A DNA stretch of 64,000 nucleotides, from the NCBI GenBank assembly GCA_947497245.1, contig CANMFO010000009.1:36667-100666 (forward strand). Reading direction: 5' to 3'. The notes under the pieces were generated by a model. The model saw nothing but the letters and a program-made list of their open reading frames with translations. It made no database searches and had not been told where the DNA came from. The position numbers and the translations under genes are program-made. Origin of the DNA: an uncultured Flavobacteriaceae bacterium (lineage in GTDB: Bacteria; Bacteroidota; Bacteroidia; Flavobacteriales; Flavobacteriaceae). Each line of letters opens with the position of its first letter. Position 1 is the first letter of the stretch. This document shows, one piece after another, positions 17,559-25,392 of this stretch.

Positions 17559-17563
17559 CTTTG

Positions 17564-17636
<73 letters not shown>

Positions 17637-17646
17637 ATGTGGACGG

Positions 17647-17678
17647 CAAAGATACAACACATTCTTGGTTTTATCAAA
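17647..17678 (-). promoter_or_regulatory. Promoter of the initiator tRNA gene
   Basis: On the minus strand, TTTG (17678-17675) and TATCTTTG (17654-17647) are separated by 20 bases, an excellent fit to the Bacteroidota -33/-7 consensus. The -7 box ends 10 bases before the first tRNA base. Confidence 0.8.
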
Positions 17679-17757
17679 ACTTGTTCCCAGAATCTTTTTT
17701 GGGCCATCCCGCTGGGAAAAACTTAAAATCCATACCTTCGGGCATTGACACGACCCT

Positions 17758-19122
17758 ATGGATGCAATCAATGATTTTCTTAAGGCCGCATTGCCCTATA
17801 CGGAATGGCCCATGTTCATTTTACTCATTGGAGGGGGACTTTTTTTGGTGTTCTATTCCAAGTTTTTGCCCTATCGTTTCTTTGGCCATGCCATAGCGAT
17901 CACCGCGGGCAAGTACGATGACAAGAATGCAAAGGGCGATGTGAGCTCGTTTCAGGCGCTTTCGGCGGCAGTAGCGGCTACGGTGGGCCTTGGAAACATA
18001 TCGGGCGTGGCGATCGCCATCCATGATGGTGGTCCGGGCGTGGTCTTCTGGATTTGGATGACCGCATTGATCGGTATGGGCATCAAGTTTTATTCCTGCA
18101 GCCTTTCCATTATGTTCCGCGGTACCGACTCCGATGGCAAGCTCCAGGGAGGTCCCATGTTCTACATTACCAAGGGCCTGGGCGAAAGGGCAAGGCCGCT
18201 TGCCATTTTTTTTGCAGTTTGTGGACTATTTGGATTTCTTGGAGTATTTACCGCAAATCAGTTTACGGAAACGTTTATGAACGTGGTCGAACCTTCCAGC
18301 TCGCTCTTTGCAATGAGTGAGCTTAATTGGAAATTGGGCGTCGGGATGGTTTTGGCCGCAATCACTTCCGTTGTCATTTTCGGCGGCCTGACCAAAATTG
18401 CCAAGGTGGCCTCGGCCATCGTGCCCTTCATGGTCATGGTTTACCTCATTGCGGTACTCGTGGTGATGGGCCTCAATTCGGATCAGATCCTTCCTTCCCT
18501 CAAAATGATATTTACCGAGGCTTGGAACTTCAACACGATCGTAACCGGAGGTTTTTGGGGCCTGGTGATCATTGGTGTGCGCAGGGCCATGTTCTCCAAT
18601 GAGGCGGGCCTGGGAAGCGCCCCCATGTACCATGGGCAGTCCAAGACCGACAATCCCATTAAAGAAGGACTGGTGGCCATGCTGGGGCCTTTTATCGATA
18701 CGATCCTGGTGTGTACCTTTACGGCCGTGGTAATCATTTTGAGCGGGGCATATCTGGAAGATCAAAGTGGCATTGTGATGACCCTGACCGCTTTTGAGCG
18801 GACGCTCTTCGGCTTTGGCGACGATCTGTTGATGCTGATCGTTACGGCCTTTGCCCTGTCAACGCTCTTCACCTATTCGTATTATGGGGTCAAGTGCCTG
18901 TCCTTTCTGACCAATGCCAAAATTGGAAAGTTTTACAACTGGTACTTTGTGGCCATGATCGTTTTTGCGGCCGTGGCCTCCCTGGATCTGGTGAAGAACC
19001 TGATCGATCTGTCATACGCCCTGATGGTCATCCCCAATATGATCGCCGTTCTGTTGTTGGCCCCGAAGGTCAATACCGCGGCGGCGGAATATTTTAAAAA
19101 GATACGGAATGCAAAAGCATAA
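17758..19122 (+). CDS. Alanine/glycine:cation symporter family protein (AGCS)
   Basis: A 454-residue polytopic membrane protein with about eleven hydrophobic helices. Family signatures are SAAVAATVGLGNISGVAIAIHDGGPGVVFWIWMTALIGMGIKFYSCSLSIMFR, LQGGPMFYITKGLG and MFSNEAGLGSAPMYHGQSKTDNPIKEGLVAMLGPFIDTI. Members import alanine or glycine coupled to sodium or protons. Length is normal for the family and the frame is intact. The stop codon lies inside the start of era (14 bp overlap), so the two are translationally linked although functionally unrelated. Confidence 0.94.
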   Translation: MDAINDFLKAALPYTEWPMFILLIGGGLFLVFYSKFLPYRFFGHAIAITAGKYDDKNAKGDVSSFQALSAAVAATVGLGNISGVAIAIHDGGPGVVFWIWMTALIGMGIKFYSCSLSIMFRGTDSDGKLQGGPMFYITKGLGERARPLAIFFAVCGLFGFLGVFTANQFTETFMNVVEPSSSLFAMSELNWKLGVGMVLAAITSVVIFGGLTKIAKVASAIVPFMVMVYLIAVLVVMGLNSDQILPSLKMIFTEAWNFNTIVTGGFWGLVIIGVRRAMFSNEAGLGSAPMYHGQSKTDNPIKEGLVAMLGPFIDTILVCTFTAVVIILSGAYLEDQSGIVMTLTAFERTLFGFGDDLLMLIVTAFALSTLFTYSYYGVKCLSFLTNAKIGKFYNWYFVAMIVFAAVASLDLVKNLIDLSYALMVIPNMIAVLLLAPKVNTAAAEYFKKIRNAKA

Positions 19123-19993
19123 AGCGGGCTTTGTAAACATCATCGGAAACCCCAATGTGGGAAAATCGACCTTAATGAACGCCTTTGTGGGCGAAAAACT
19201 GTCCATCATCACCTCGAAGGCCCAGACCACGCGCCACCGCATTCTGGGCATCGTCAATGGCTCGGACTTTCAAGTTATTCTATCGGATACGCCGGGGATC
19301 ATTAAACCGGCCTATGAGCTACAGTCCTCTATGATGGGTTTTGTGAAATCGGCCTTTGAAGATGCCGATGTGCTCCTCTATATGGTCGAAATCGGTGAAA
19401 AGGCACTAAAAGACGAGCATTTTTTCGAAAAGATCAGGAACAGTAAGATCCCGATCCTGCTTTTGTTGAACAAAATAGACCAGGCCAGCCAGGAACTCTT
19501 GGAGGAGCAGGTGCAATATTGGCAGGGACAATTGCCCACAGTGGAGATCCATCCCGTATCCGCTTTGAACAACTTTAACGTCAAGGCCGTTTTCGAACGG
19601 ATCTTGGAACTCCTTCCCGAATCCCCGCCATTTTACCCCAAAGACCAACTGACCGACAAGCCCGAGCGCTTTTTTGTGAACGAGACCATACGTGAAAAAA
19701 TATTGATGCACTACAAAAAGGAAATCCCCTATTCGGTAGAGATCGAGACGGAGGAATTTTTAGAGGACGAGGAAATCATCCGTATGCGGGCGGTCATCAT
19801 GGTGGAGCGCGATTCACAAAAAGGCATTATCATCGGACATAAGGGCACTGCCTTGAAAAGGGTGGGCGTGGAGGCCCGTAGGGATCTCGAAAAATTCTTC
19901 GGAAAACAGGTGCATATCGAACTGTACGTGAAAGTGAACAAGAACTGGCGCAGCGACCCCAACCAATTGAAGCGGTTCGGTTACAACAACTGA
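19109..19993 (+). CDS. era: GTPase Era, 30S ribosome assembly
   Basis: A 294-residue protein of the usual Era length. The GTPase domain has G1 GNPNVGKST, the effector region SKAQTTRHRILG, G3 DTPG and G4 NKID. The C-terminal KH domain contains the GHKGTALKRVG loop that binds the 3' end of 16S rRNA. Era is a cytoplasmic, essential ribosome maturation factor. It is 0.7 kb upstream of der, on the same strand, with one opposed gene between them. Confidence 0.97.
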   Translation: MQKHKAGFVNIIGNPNVGKSTLMNAFVGEKLSIITSKAQTTRHRILGIVNGSDFQVILSDTPGIIKPAYELQSSMMGFVKSAFEDADVLLYMVEIGEKALKDEHFFEKIRNSKIPILLLLNKIDQASQELLEEQVQYWQGQLPTVEIHPVSALNNFNVKAVFERILELLPESPPFYPKDQLTDKPERFFVNETIREKILMHYKKEIPYSVEIETEEFLEDEEIIRMRAVIMVERDSQKGIIIGHKGTALKRVGVEARRDLEKFFGKQVHIELYVKVNKNWRSDPNQLKRFGYNN

Positions 19994-20011
19994 ACCTTTT
20001 CCCCATAAACA

Positions 20012-20506
20012 CTATATGGCCAGCACGGTTTCCATCATGAAGGTATGCAGTTCGAGCATTTGGGGCTTCCCTTTGTGCTTCCCGGCCCGGCCGAATCCAT
20101 AAAGTACGAACCAAAGCAACACCATGAATACCATCAATCCCAGTTGGAGACCGTAAGGTCGGTCCAGGGAAGCGCTGGAATACGCCCATATCCCAAGAAT
20201 GATAAAGCAGGTCGCCACCCCGAAGTGCAGGAACATAAAAAAGGTCCACAAAGTGGGGTTGGGACCAAAAACACCATAAAGTTTGCTGTTCCCTTCATCT
20301 TTTTCCTGTATTTCCAGATGGAGCTGGGGCGACCAAAAATGGATTTTCTCAGAATTGAACTTGATAAAAATATGTTCGTCCAGCCTTTTGATCAAAAAGG
20401 GCTTCCTTTTGTTTTCGGCGAAGGCACTCAATACCTCCTCCTTCGACGAGGGCAGTTCCAATTGGAAACTGGGCCTGAGGACAATATCGTTGGGTACCGG
20501 TTTCAC
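20012..20506 (-). CDS. Conserved flavobacterial membrane protein of unknown function
   Basis: A 164-residue protein. The first 85 residues are soluble and contain a strand-rich segment (FLIKRLDEHIFIKFNSEKIHFWSPQLHLEIQEKDEGNSKLYGVFGPNPTLW). Two transmembrane helices follow (FFMFLHFGVATCFIILGIWAY and LGLMVFMVLLWFVLYGFG). I place the start at GTG 20506, preceded by a strong AGGAG ribosome-binding site four to six bases away; an upstream TTG at 20563 would give 19 more residues without such a site. No catalytic motif. It is transcribed opposite to era and der. Confidence 0.75.
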   Translation of the reverse strand: MKPVPNDIVLRPSFQLELPSSKEEVLSAFAENKRKPFLIKRLDEHIFIKFNSEKIHFWSPQLHLEIQEKDEGNSKLYGVFGPNPTLWTFFMFLHFGVATCFIILGIWAYSSASLDRPYGLQLGLMVFMVLLWFVLYGFGRAGKHKGKPQMLELHTFMMETVLAI

Positions 20507-20703
20507 TTCTCTCCTGGGGTTATCACACTGTTTTTTTGGTTGACCTAAATATAGGAAATCCAAATGTGATCGAAGACTTTCGCAAATCCTATGATTCTGG
20601 TCATGCGATAAAGGGCATGCCTACATTCCCCTTTTTGACCCCAAAAGAAAATCCGTAATGGCGATGGGCCTTCCTGGGCCATGCGATATTTAAGTATTAG
20701 TAC

Positions 20704-20711
20704 TACCTTTG
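20704..20711 (+). promoter_or_regulatory. Promoter -7 box of der
   Basis: TACCTTTG matches the Bacteroidota -7 consensus TAnnTTTG and lies 17 bases before the der ATG. A -33 element is not clear. Confidence 0.6.
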
Positions 20712-20728
20712 CCCTCTAATTCAGTAAT

Positions 20729-22033
20729 ATGGGAGCCATAGTCGCCATTGTGGGAAGGCCGAACGTAGGGAAATCGACTTTTTTTAACCGGTTGATCCAG
20801 CGAAGGGAAGCTATTGTCGACGCCATAAGCGGTGTTACGCGAGATCGCCATTACGGCAAAAGCGATTGGAACGGAAAGGAGTTCTCCCTGATCGATACGG
20901 GAGGGTATGTGCTGGGAAGTGATGATGTTTTTGAAAAGGAGATCGACAAACAGGTGGAACTCGCCATCCAGGAGGCGGATGCCATCATTTTTATGGTTGA
21001 TGCCGATACCGGGATCACGGGAATGGATGAGGACGTTGCCAAATTGTTGCGGCGGGTGGACAAACCCATATTCCTGGTGGTGAACAAGGTCGACAATGCC
21101 AAAAGGGCCGCCGACGCAGTGGAGTTTTATGCGCTTGGGTTGGGGGATTACTTCAACATTTCCAGTATCAACGGAAGTGGAACGGGGGAGTTGTTGGATG
21201 CCATGGTCGAGGTGCTGCCCGAGATGGAAGAGGAAGTGGACGAGCTGCCCAGGTTTGCCGTCGTGGGAAGGCCCAATGCGGGAAAGTCATCCTTGATCAA
21301 CGCACTGATCGGGGAAGAACGTTATATCGTGACGGATGTTGCCGGCACTACGCGCGACAGTATCGATACCAAATACAACCGTTTCGGGTTTGAGTTCCAT
21401 TTGGTGGATACGGCCGGGATCCGTAGAAAATCAAAAGTGAAGGAAGACCTGGAGTTTTATTCCGTGATGCGCTCGGTCCGTGCCATTGAGCACAGCGATG
21501 TTTGTTTGCTGCTGTTGGACGCCACCCGTGGCTTTGACGGCCAGGTAGCGAATATCTTTTGGCTCGCCCAGCGGAACAACAAGGGTATTGTGATCTTGGT
21601 GAACAAATGGGATCTGGTCGAGGACAAAGAGACCAATACCATGAAGCACTATACCGAAAAAATTAAAAAGGCTATCGAGCCCTTTACCGATGTTCCCATA
21701 TTGTTCATTTCGGTACTGACGAAGCAGCGTATCTTCAAGGCCATAGAAACGGCGGTTACGGTGTACAAGAACCGAAGCAAGAAAATCGTGACCCGGACCT
21801 TCAACGATGTCATGTTGCCCCTCATCGAGCATTATCCGCCACCGGCCTACAAGGACAAATACGTTAAGATCAAGTTCTGTACCCAACTACCGACGCCTTA
21901 CCCGCAGTTTGCATTTTTCTGTAACCTCCCGCAATACGTGCGCGAACCCTACAAGCGGTATTTGGAAAACAAGATCAGGGAAAACTTCGATTTCACCGGG
22001 GTACCGATCACCATCTTTATGCGAAAGAAATAG
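20729..22033 (+). CDS. der: GTPase Der (EngA), 50S ribosome assembly
   Basis: A 434-residue protein with the double-GTPase layout unique to Der. The first G domain begins at GRPNVGKST (about residue 9) with DTGG and NKVD; the second begins at GRPNAGKSS (about residue 181) with DTAG and NKWD. A C-terminal KH-like domain (about 350-434) ends in [12 protein letters not shown]. Der is an essential cytoplasmic factor in large-subunit assembly. It has its own promoter. Confidence 0.97.
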   Translation: MGAIVAIVGRPNVGKSTFFNRLIQRREAIVDAISGVTRDRHYGKSDWNGKEFSLIDTGGYVLGSDDVFEKEIDKQVELAIQEADAIIFMVDADTGITGMDEDVAKLLRRVDKPIFLVVNKVDNAKRAADAVEFYALGLGDYFNISSINGSGTGELLDAMVEVLPEMEEEVDELPRFAVVGRPNAGKSSLINALIGEERYIVTDVAGTTRDSIDTKYNRFGFEFHLVDTAGIRRKSKVKEDLEFYSVMRSVRAIEHSDVCLLLLDATRGFDGQVANIFWLAQRNNKGIVILVNKWDLVEDKETNTMKHYTEKIKKAIEPFTDVPILFISVLTKQRIFKAIETAVTVYKNRSKKIVTRTFNDVMLPLIEHYPPPAYKDKYVKIKFCTQLPTPYPQFAFFCNLPQYVREPYKRYLENKIRENFDFTGVPITIFMRKK

Positions 22034-22059
22034 GGTCGTAGCTTGGACGTTTTTTACCG

Positions 22060-22136
22060 CCCACTGCCACTGCCTGCATGTTCATTGCTAATTGTTCATT
22101 GTTCACTGCCCAGTGCCCACTGCCCACTGTTCATGG
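22060..22136. repeat. Degenerate heptanucleotide tandem repeat
   Basis: From 22081 to 22136 eight consecutive 7-base units can be read, of the forms TTCATTG, TTCACTG, CCCAGTG and CCCACTG; partial units extend back to 22060. It fills the space between the convergent der and TPM-domain genes, and carries no reading frame of its own. Similar 7-base tracts are scattered in intergenic DNA of some bacteria and tend to vary between strains. Confidence 0.7.
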
Positions 22137-22140
22137 AACA

Positions 22141-22938
22141 CTACCATCCCCCGGAAGCTCCCCCACCGCCAAAGCCGCCGCCACCGAAACCACCACCGAA
22201 ACCGCCGCTACCGCCGCCGCCAAATCCACCACTGCCGAAACCCCCACCGGAGCTACCGCTGCGTCCCATATTGCTCAGGATGATAATATCCCACAGGTCC
22301 AGCCCGGAAGAACGTTTTCCGCCCCCGCCCCCTCGATTTCGCTTGTTCCGGTTCGATAGGATAATAAGAATGATAAAAAATATGATAATGGGAAGGATCG
22401 TCCCAAACGGAAAACCATTGTCCCCGTCGAAAGTGCGCTCCTCTTGAAATTCCCCGTTCAGCACTTTAAAAATGGCATCGGCCCCATCGTTCAGGCCCCC
22501 GTAGTAGTTGTCTTGTTTGAATTGGGGAATGATGACGTTTTGGATGATTCTTTTCGACAGGGCATCGGTAAGTTTGCCCTCGACCCCGTAGCCCGTATTG
22601 ATGGCTATCCTCCGATCGCCCCGGGCCAACAGTACCAGCACCCCATTGTCTTTTCCGTCCTGCCCGATACCCCATTTATGCCCCCATTGTGCGCCCAGAT
22701 AATTGATGTCCTCCCCCTGCGTGGATTGGATTATGGCCACCACGATCTGGGTGGAGGTACTATCGGAATACCGGATCAATTTCTGTTCCAATGCCTTTTC
22801 CTGATGGTCCGGAAGCAGCTCAACATAGTCGTAAACGCTCGTTTGCAGCTTGGGTTTTTCGGGTATTTGGAACTGCGCGATGCCAAAATGGAGGCCGCAA
22901 AGTAGGAAAATCGGTAGGCTAGCCCTTGGATATCTCAT
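22141..22938 (-). CDS. TPM-domain membrane protein with glycine-rich tail
   Basis: A 265-residue protein with a signal sequence, a TPM domain (about residues 35-160; VYDYVELLPDHQEKALEQKLIRYSDSTSTQIVVAIIQST ... NGVLVLLARGDRRIAINTGYGVEGKLTD) and one transmembrane helix (TILPIIIFFIILIIL). The last 60 residues after a basic linker are mostly glycine, serine and phenylalanine and end in SGGW. TPM proteins (YgcG family) are poorly understood; some bind metal and one affects photosystem repair. It is encoded with a second TPM protein and LemA, a combination common in Bacteroidota, and overlaps the upstream TPM gene by 20 bases. Confidence 0.9.
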   Translation of the reverse strand: MRYPRASLPIFLLCGLHFGIAQFQIPEKPKLQTSVYDYVELLPDHQEKALEQKLIRYSDSTSTQIVVAIIQSTQGEDINYLGAQWGHKWGIGQDGKDNGVLVLLARGDRRIAINTGYGVEGKLTDALSKRIIQNVIIPQFKQDNYYGGLNDGADAIFKVLNGEFQEERTFDGDNGFPFGTILPIIIFFIILIILSNRNKRNRGGGGGKRSSGLDLWDIIILSNMGRSGSSGGGFGSGGFGGGGSGGFGGGFGGGGFGGGGASGGW

Positions 22939-23356
22939 CGCTCAATTCGTTGGTATTTCCTTGTTGCCAAGGGAAGTGGGCCTCCAATTCCTTGCCGGCC
23001 CTTAGAATTCCGTCAACAATACCCTGCTTGTAGTTTCCTTTTTTGAACTGCGCGGCGATCGCATCCTTCGTACCGTTCCAAAAACCGTCGGGGACCACCT
23101 TGTCGATGCCCCGATCGCCGTAGATGGCAAACTTCCGATCGTTGACCGCTATATAGAGGATGACTCCGTTCCCTTCCTTGGTGTTGTCCATTTTCAATAG
23201 ATGGAAGAGCTCCTTGGCCCGCTCAAAATGATCCAAACGGGTGTGGGCCTCGATGTGTACACGGATTTCCCCAGAGGTGTTCCTTTCCGCCTTGAGGATG
23301 GCCTGTACGATTTCACGCTCGTCCTCGCGCGTTAAAAAATCCTCGACTCTGGACAT
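22919..23356 (-). CDS. TPM-domain protein, soluble
   Basis: A 145-residue protein comprising a TPM domain without signal peptide or membrane helix: FLTREDEREIVQAILKAERNTSGEIRVHIEAHT, then NGVILYIAVNDRKFAIYGDRGIDKVVPDGFWNGTKDAI. It belongs to the same family as the next protein in the operon, but the two lack the same topology, so the pair may form a membrane-associated complex with the LemA protein encoded 10 bases upstream. Function unknown. Confidence 0.88.
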   Translation of the reverse strand: MSRVEDFLTREDEREIVQAILKAERNTSGEIRVHIEAHTRLDHFERAKELFHLLKMDNTKEGNGVILYIAVNDRKFAIYGDRGIDKVVPDGFWNGTKDAIAAQFKKGNYKQGIVDGILRAGKELEAHFPWQQGNTNELSDEISKG

Positions 23357-23366
23357 ATATCGTTTA

Positions 23367-23966
23367 TCAATTGAATTCGAAGTTCACATCGGGGGCGTTT
23401 TCCGAACCGGCGTCTGCCTTATAGCGTGCCATTTCCCCGAAACCGAACATCCCCGCCAACAATTTTCCGGGGAATTTTGTGGTGTGGATGTCGTAAACGT
23501 TCACCTTTTCATTGTACCGGTTGCGCTCCACATTGATGCGATTTTCCGTGCCCTCCAGTTGGGATTGCAGTTCCAAAAAGTTTTGATTGGCCTTGAGCTC
23601 GGGATAGCGTTCGACCACGACCATCAGTTTGCCCAGGGCCCCGGTCAGACCATTTTGGGCTTCCTGGAACTGGGCCATGTTTTCCGGGCTAAGGTTGTTG
23701 GCGTCGATAGTGGTGGAAGTGGCCTTTGCCCGTGCCTCGATGACATCGGTCAATGTGCCGCGTTCAAAATCGGCGGCTCCCTGAACTGTTTTCACCAAAT
23801 TGCCGATGAGGTCGTTCCTGCGCTGATAGGCGCTTTCCACGTTCGACCAGGCGGTCTTCGCATCGGCCTCAAATTCCACGGCCGTATTGTTGAAGCCCAC
23901 TGCCCATTGGTATACTACAAATGCGAGGACTCCAAGAATTATTAGAGTAATTAATCCTTTTTTCAT
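23367..23966 (-). CDS. LemA family protein
   Basis: A 199-residue protein with one N-terminal membrane helix (LITLIILGVLAFVVYQWAVG) and a helical periplasmic part. LemA signatures: YQRRNDLIGNLVKTVQGAADFERGTLTDVIEARAKA, LSPENMAQFQEAQNGLTGALGKLMVVVERYPELKANQNFLELQSQLEGTENRI and VERNRYNEKVNVYDIHTTKFPGKLLAGMFGF. Length is standard. LemA proteins are widespread and usually found, as here, next to TPM-domain genes. No enzymatic activity is established. Confidence 0.95.
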   Translation of the reverse strand: MKKGLITLIILGVLAFVVYQWAVGFNNTAVEFEADAKTAWSNVESAYQRRNDLIGNLVKTVQGAADFERGTLTDVIEARAKATSTTIDANNLSPENMAQFQEAQNGLTGALGKLMVVVERYPELKANQNFLELQSQLEGTENRINVERNRYNEKVNVYDIHTTKFPGKLLAGMFGFGEMARYKADAGSENAPDVNFEFN

Positions 23967-23985
23967 GTTCTAGTGTTTATGGTTG

Positions 23986-24315
23986 TTATAGTTGTTCCTT
24001 GATTTTGATCAGCTCTATCTTGACCCTTTCCAGCTTCTGGATGATTTCAAAGTTGTCCAAGGTTTTTTGCCTGCCCTCCTTTAGATGGATTTTGGCACCT
24101 TCCAAGGTAAAGCCCCGCTCTTTCACCAAGTGATAGATCAATTGGAGGTTCTTGATGTCCTGGGGAGTGAATTTTCGGTTTCCCTTGGCATTCTTTTTTG
24201 GTTTGATGGCATCAAATTCCTTTTCCCAGAAGCGGATCAGGGAAGTGTTCACGCCAAAAGCCTTGGCTACCTCACCAATACCGTAGTACAATTTTTCGGG
24301 AAGCTCTACTTGCAT
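23986..24315 (-). CDS. MerR-family transcriptional regulator, short
   Basis: A 109-residue protein: a MerR winged helix-turn-helix (KLYYGIGEVAKAFGVNTSLIRFWEKEFDAIKPKKNAKGNRKFTPQDIKNLQLIYHLVKERGFTLEGAKIHLKE) followed by a short coiled-coil dimerisation helix. There is no ligand-binding domain and no metal-binding cysteine. Its start codon overlaps the stop codon of the M23 peptidase gene (TGATG), indicating coupled translation. Its target is unknown; the surrounding operon is the simplest guess. Confidence 0.9.
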   Translation of the reverse strand: MQVELPEKLYYGIGEVAKAFGVNTSLIRFWEKEFDAIKPKKNAKGNRKFTPQDIKNLQLIYHLVKERGFTLEGAKIHLKEGRQKTLDNFEIIQKLERVKIELIKIKEQL

Positions 24316-25292
24316 CAGTCAAGGGATTGGTTTTCCTGATTGGCGTATTTCAGCATATTTTCGAACTCCTCGGGCGATAAACTCCCGTAGTAGAAATTAA
24401 TGGGATTGATTCGCTCCTTGTCTTTCCATACCTCGTAGTGTAGGTGGGGTGCCTCAGATCGTCCGGTACTGCCCACAAAACCGATAAGGTCGCCCCTTTT
24501 TACTTTTTTGCCCTTTTTTACGTTGTACTGGCTCAGATGGCCGTAAATGCTCATATATCCGTAACCGTGATCGATTCGAATATGTTTTCCAAAGCCCGAT
24601 GACCTGTTGTCCGCCCGCGTAACCTTGCCATCGCCGGAAGCGTAGATAGGGGTGCCCTTGGGTGCAGTGAAATCCATTCCCCAATGCATCTTCCGTGCTT
24701 TTGTGAACGGATCTGATCGCCAACCATAGCCCGAGGCCATACGGGTCAGTTCTTCATTGCTGATCGGTTGGATGGCCGGAATGGCCATCAGTAATTTCTC
24801 CTTTTCCTCAGCAAGTTTGGTGATTTCGTCCAGCGATTTGGATTGGATCGCCATCTGCTTTTTGATAATGTCCAGGCGTTTGGTCGTGGCAATGACCATT
24901 TCCGAGTTGTTGAAGCCTTCCAGGGCCCGGTACCGGTTCACTCCTCCAAATCCAGCACGACGTTGCTCTTCGGGAATCGGGTTGGCCTCAAAATAGAGCC
25001 TATAAATGTTATTGTCGCGTTCCTCGATATTGGAAAGCACGTCTTCGATCTGCTCCATTTTTTTGTTCAGCAGTTCAAATTGCAGCTCGTAATTTTTTAC
25101 CTCCCGCCGTAGCGAAAGTTCTGCCGGGGTATTGATCAAGTTGGTGTTCAGTAAAAAGACCAGCGACATCAGTCCAAACAGAAAGGAACCCAAAACGAAC
25201 AAGGCAATATTCCGATACCGACGGGTTTTTTTCGGCTCGATCTTTCTATAGGAAAGCGTATCGGGATCGTAATAGTACTTTACCTTAGACAT
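24315..25292 (-). CDS. M23-family metallopeptidase, membrane anchored
   Basis: A 325-residue protein with one N-terminal membrane helix (residues 27-49), a coiled-coil stretch (about 60-175) and a C-terminal LytM/M23 domain. Zinc-binding motifs are present: HWGMDFTAP (HxxxD) and HLHYEVW (HxH), plus HIRIDHGYGYMSIYGHL. Such proteins cleave peptidoglycan cross-links or, when degenerate, activate amidases; the motifs here look complete. First gene of a five-gene operon, divergent from alaS. The arrangement is conserved in Flavobacteriaceae. Confidence 0.93.
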   Translation of the reverse strand: MSKVKYYYDPDTLSYRKIEPKKTRRYRNIALFVLGSFLFGLMSLVFLLNTNLINTPAELSLRREVKNYELQFELLNKKMEQIEDVLSNIEERDNNIYRLYFEANPIPEEQRRAGFGGVNRYRALEGFNNSEMVIATTKRLDIIKKQMAIQSKSLDEITKLAEEKEKLLMAIPAIQPISNEELTRMASGYGWRSDPFTKARKMHWGMDFTAPKGTPIYASGDGKVTRADNRSSGFGKHIRIDHGYGYMSIYGHLSQYNVKKGKKVKRGDLIGFVGSTGRSEAPHLHYEVWKDKERINPINFYYGSLSPEEFENMLKYANQENQSLD

Positions 25293-25335
25293 AAATGTAT
25301 TTTATCCTATTTTTGTGTCGTTTTATCAGAACAAA

Positions 25336-25343
25336 CAAATATA
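25336..25343 (-). promoter_or_regulatory. Promoter -7 box of the M23-MerR-LemA-TPM operon
   Basis: On the minus strand TATATTTG fits the TAnnTTTG consensus and lies 43 bases before the M23 start, inside the divergent spacer to alaS. Confidence 0.5.
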
Positions 25344-25392
25344 AAAATTGTTTTGTAGAAACTGTTAATTTTTATAAAACCTTACCATTTTC

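Noticed and set aside
22060..22136. Heptamer tract as a CRISPR array
   Set aside because: Units are 7 bases without spacers; no cas gene is present in the window.
22043..22447. Proline-rich 134-residue frame opposite the TPM gene
   Set aside because: It is the complement of the glycine-rich tail plus the heptamer tract and has no start context.
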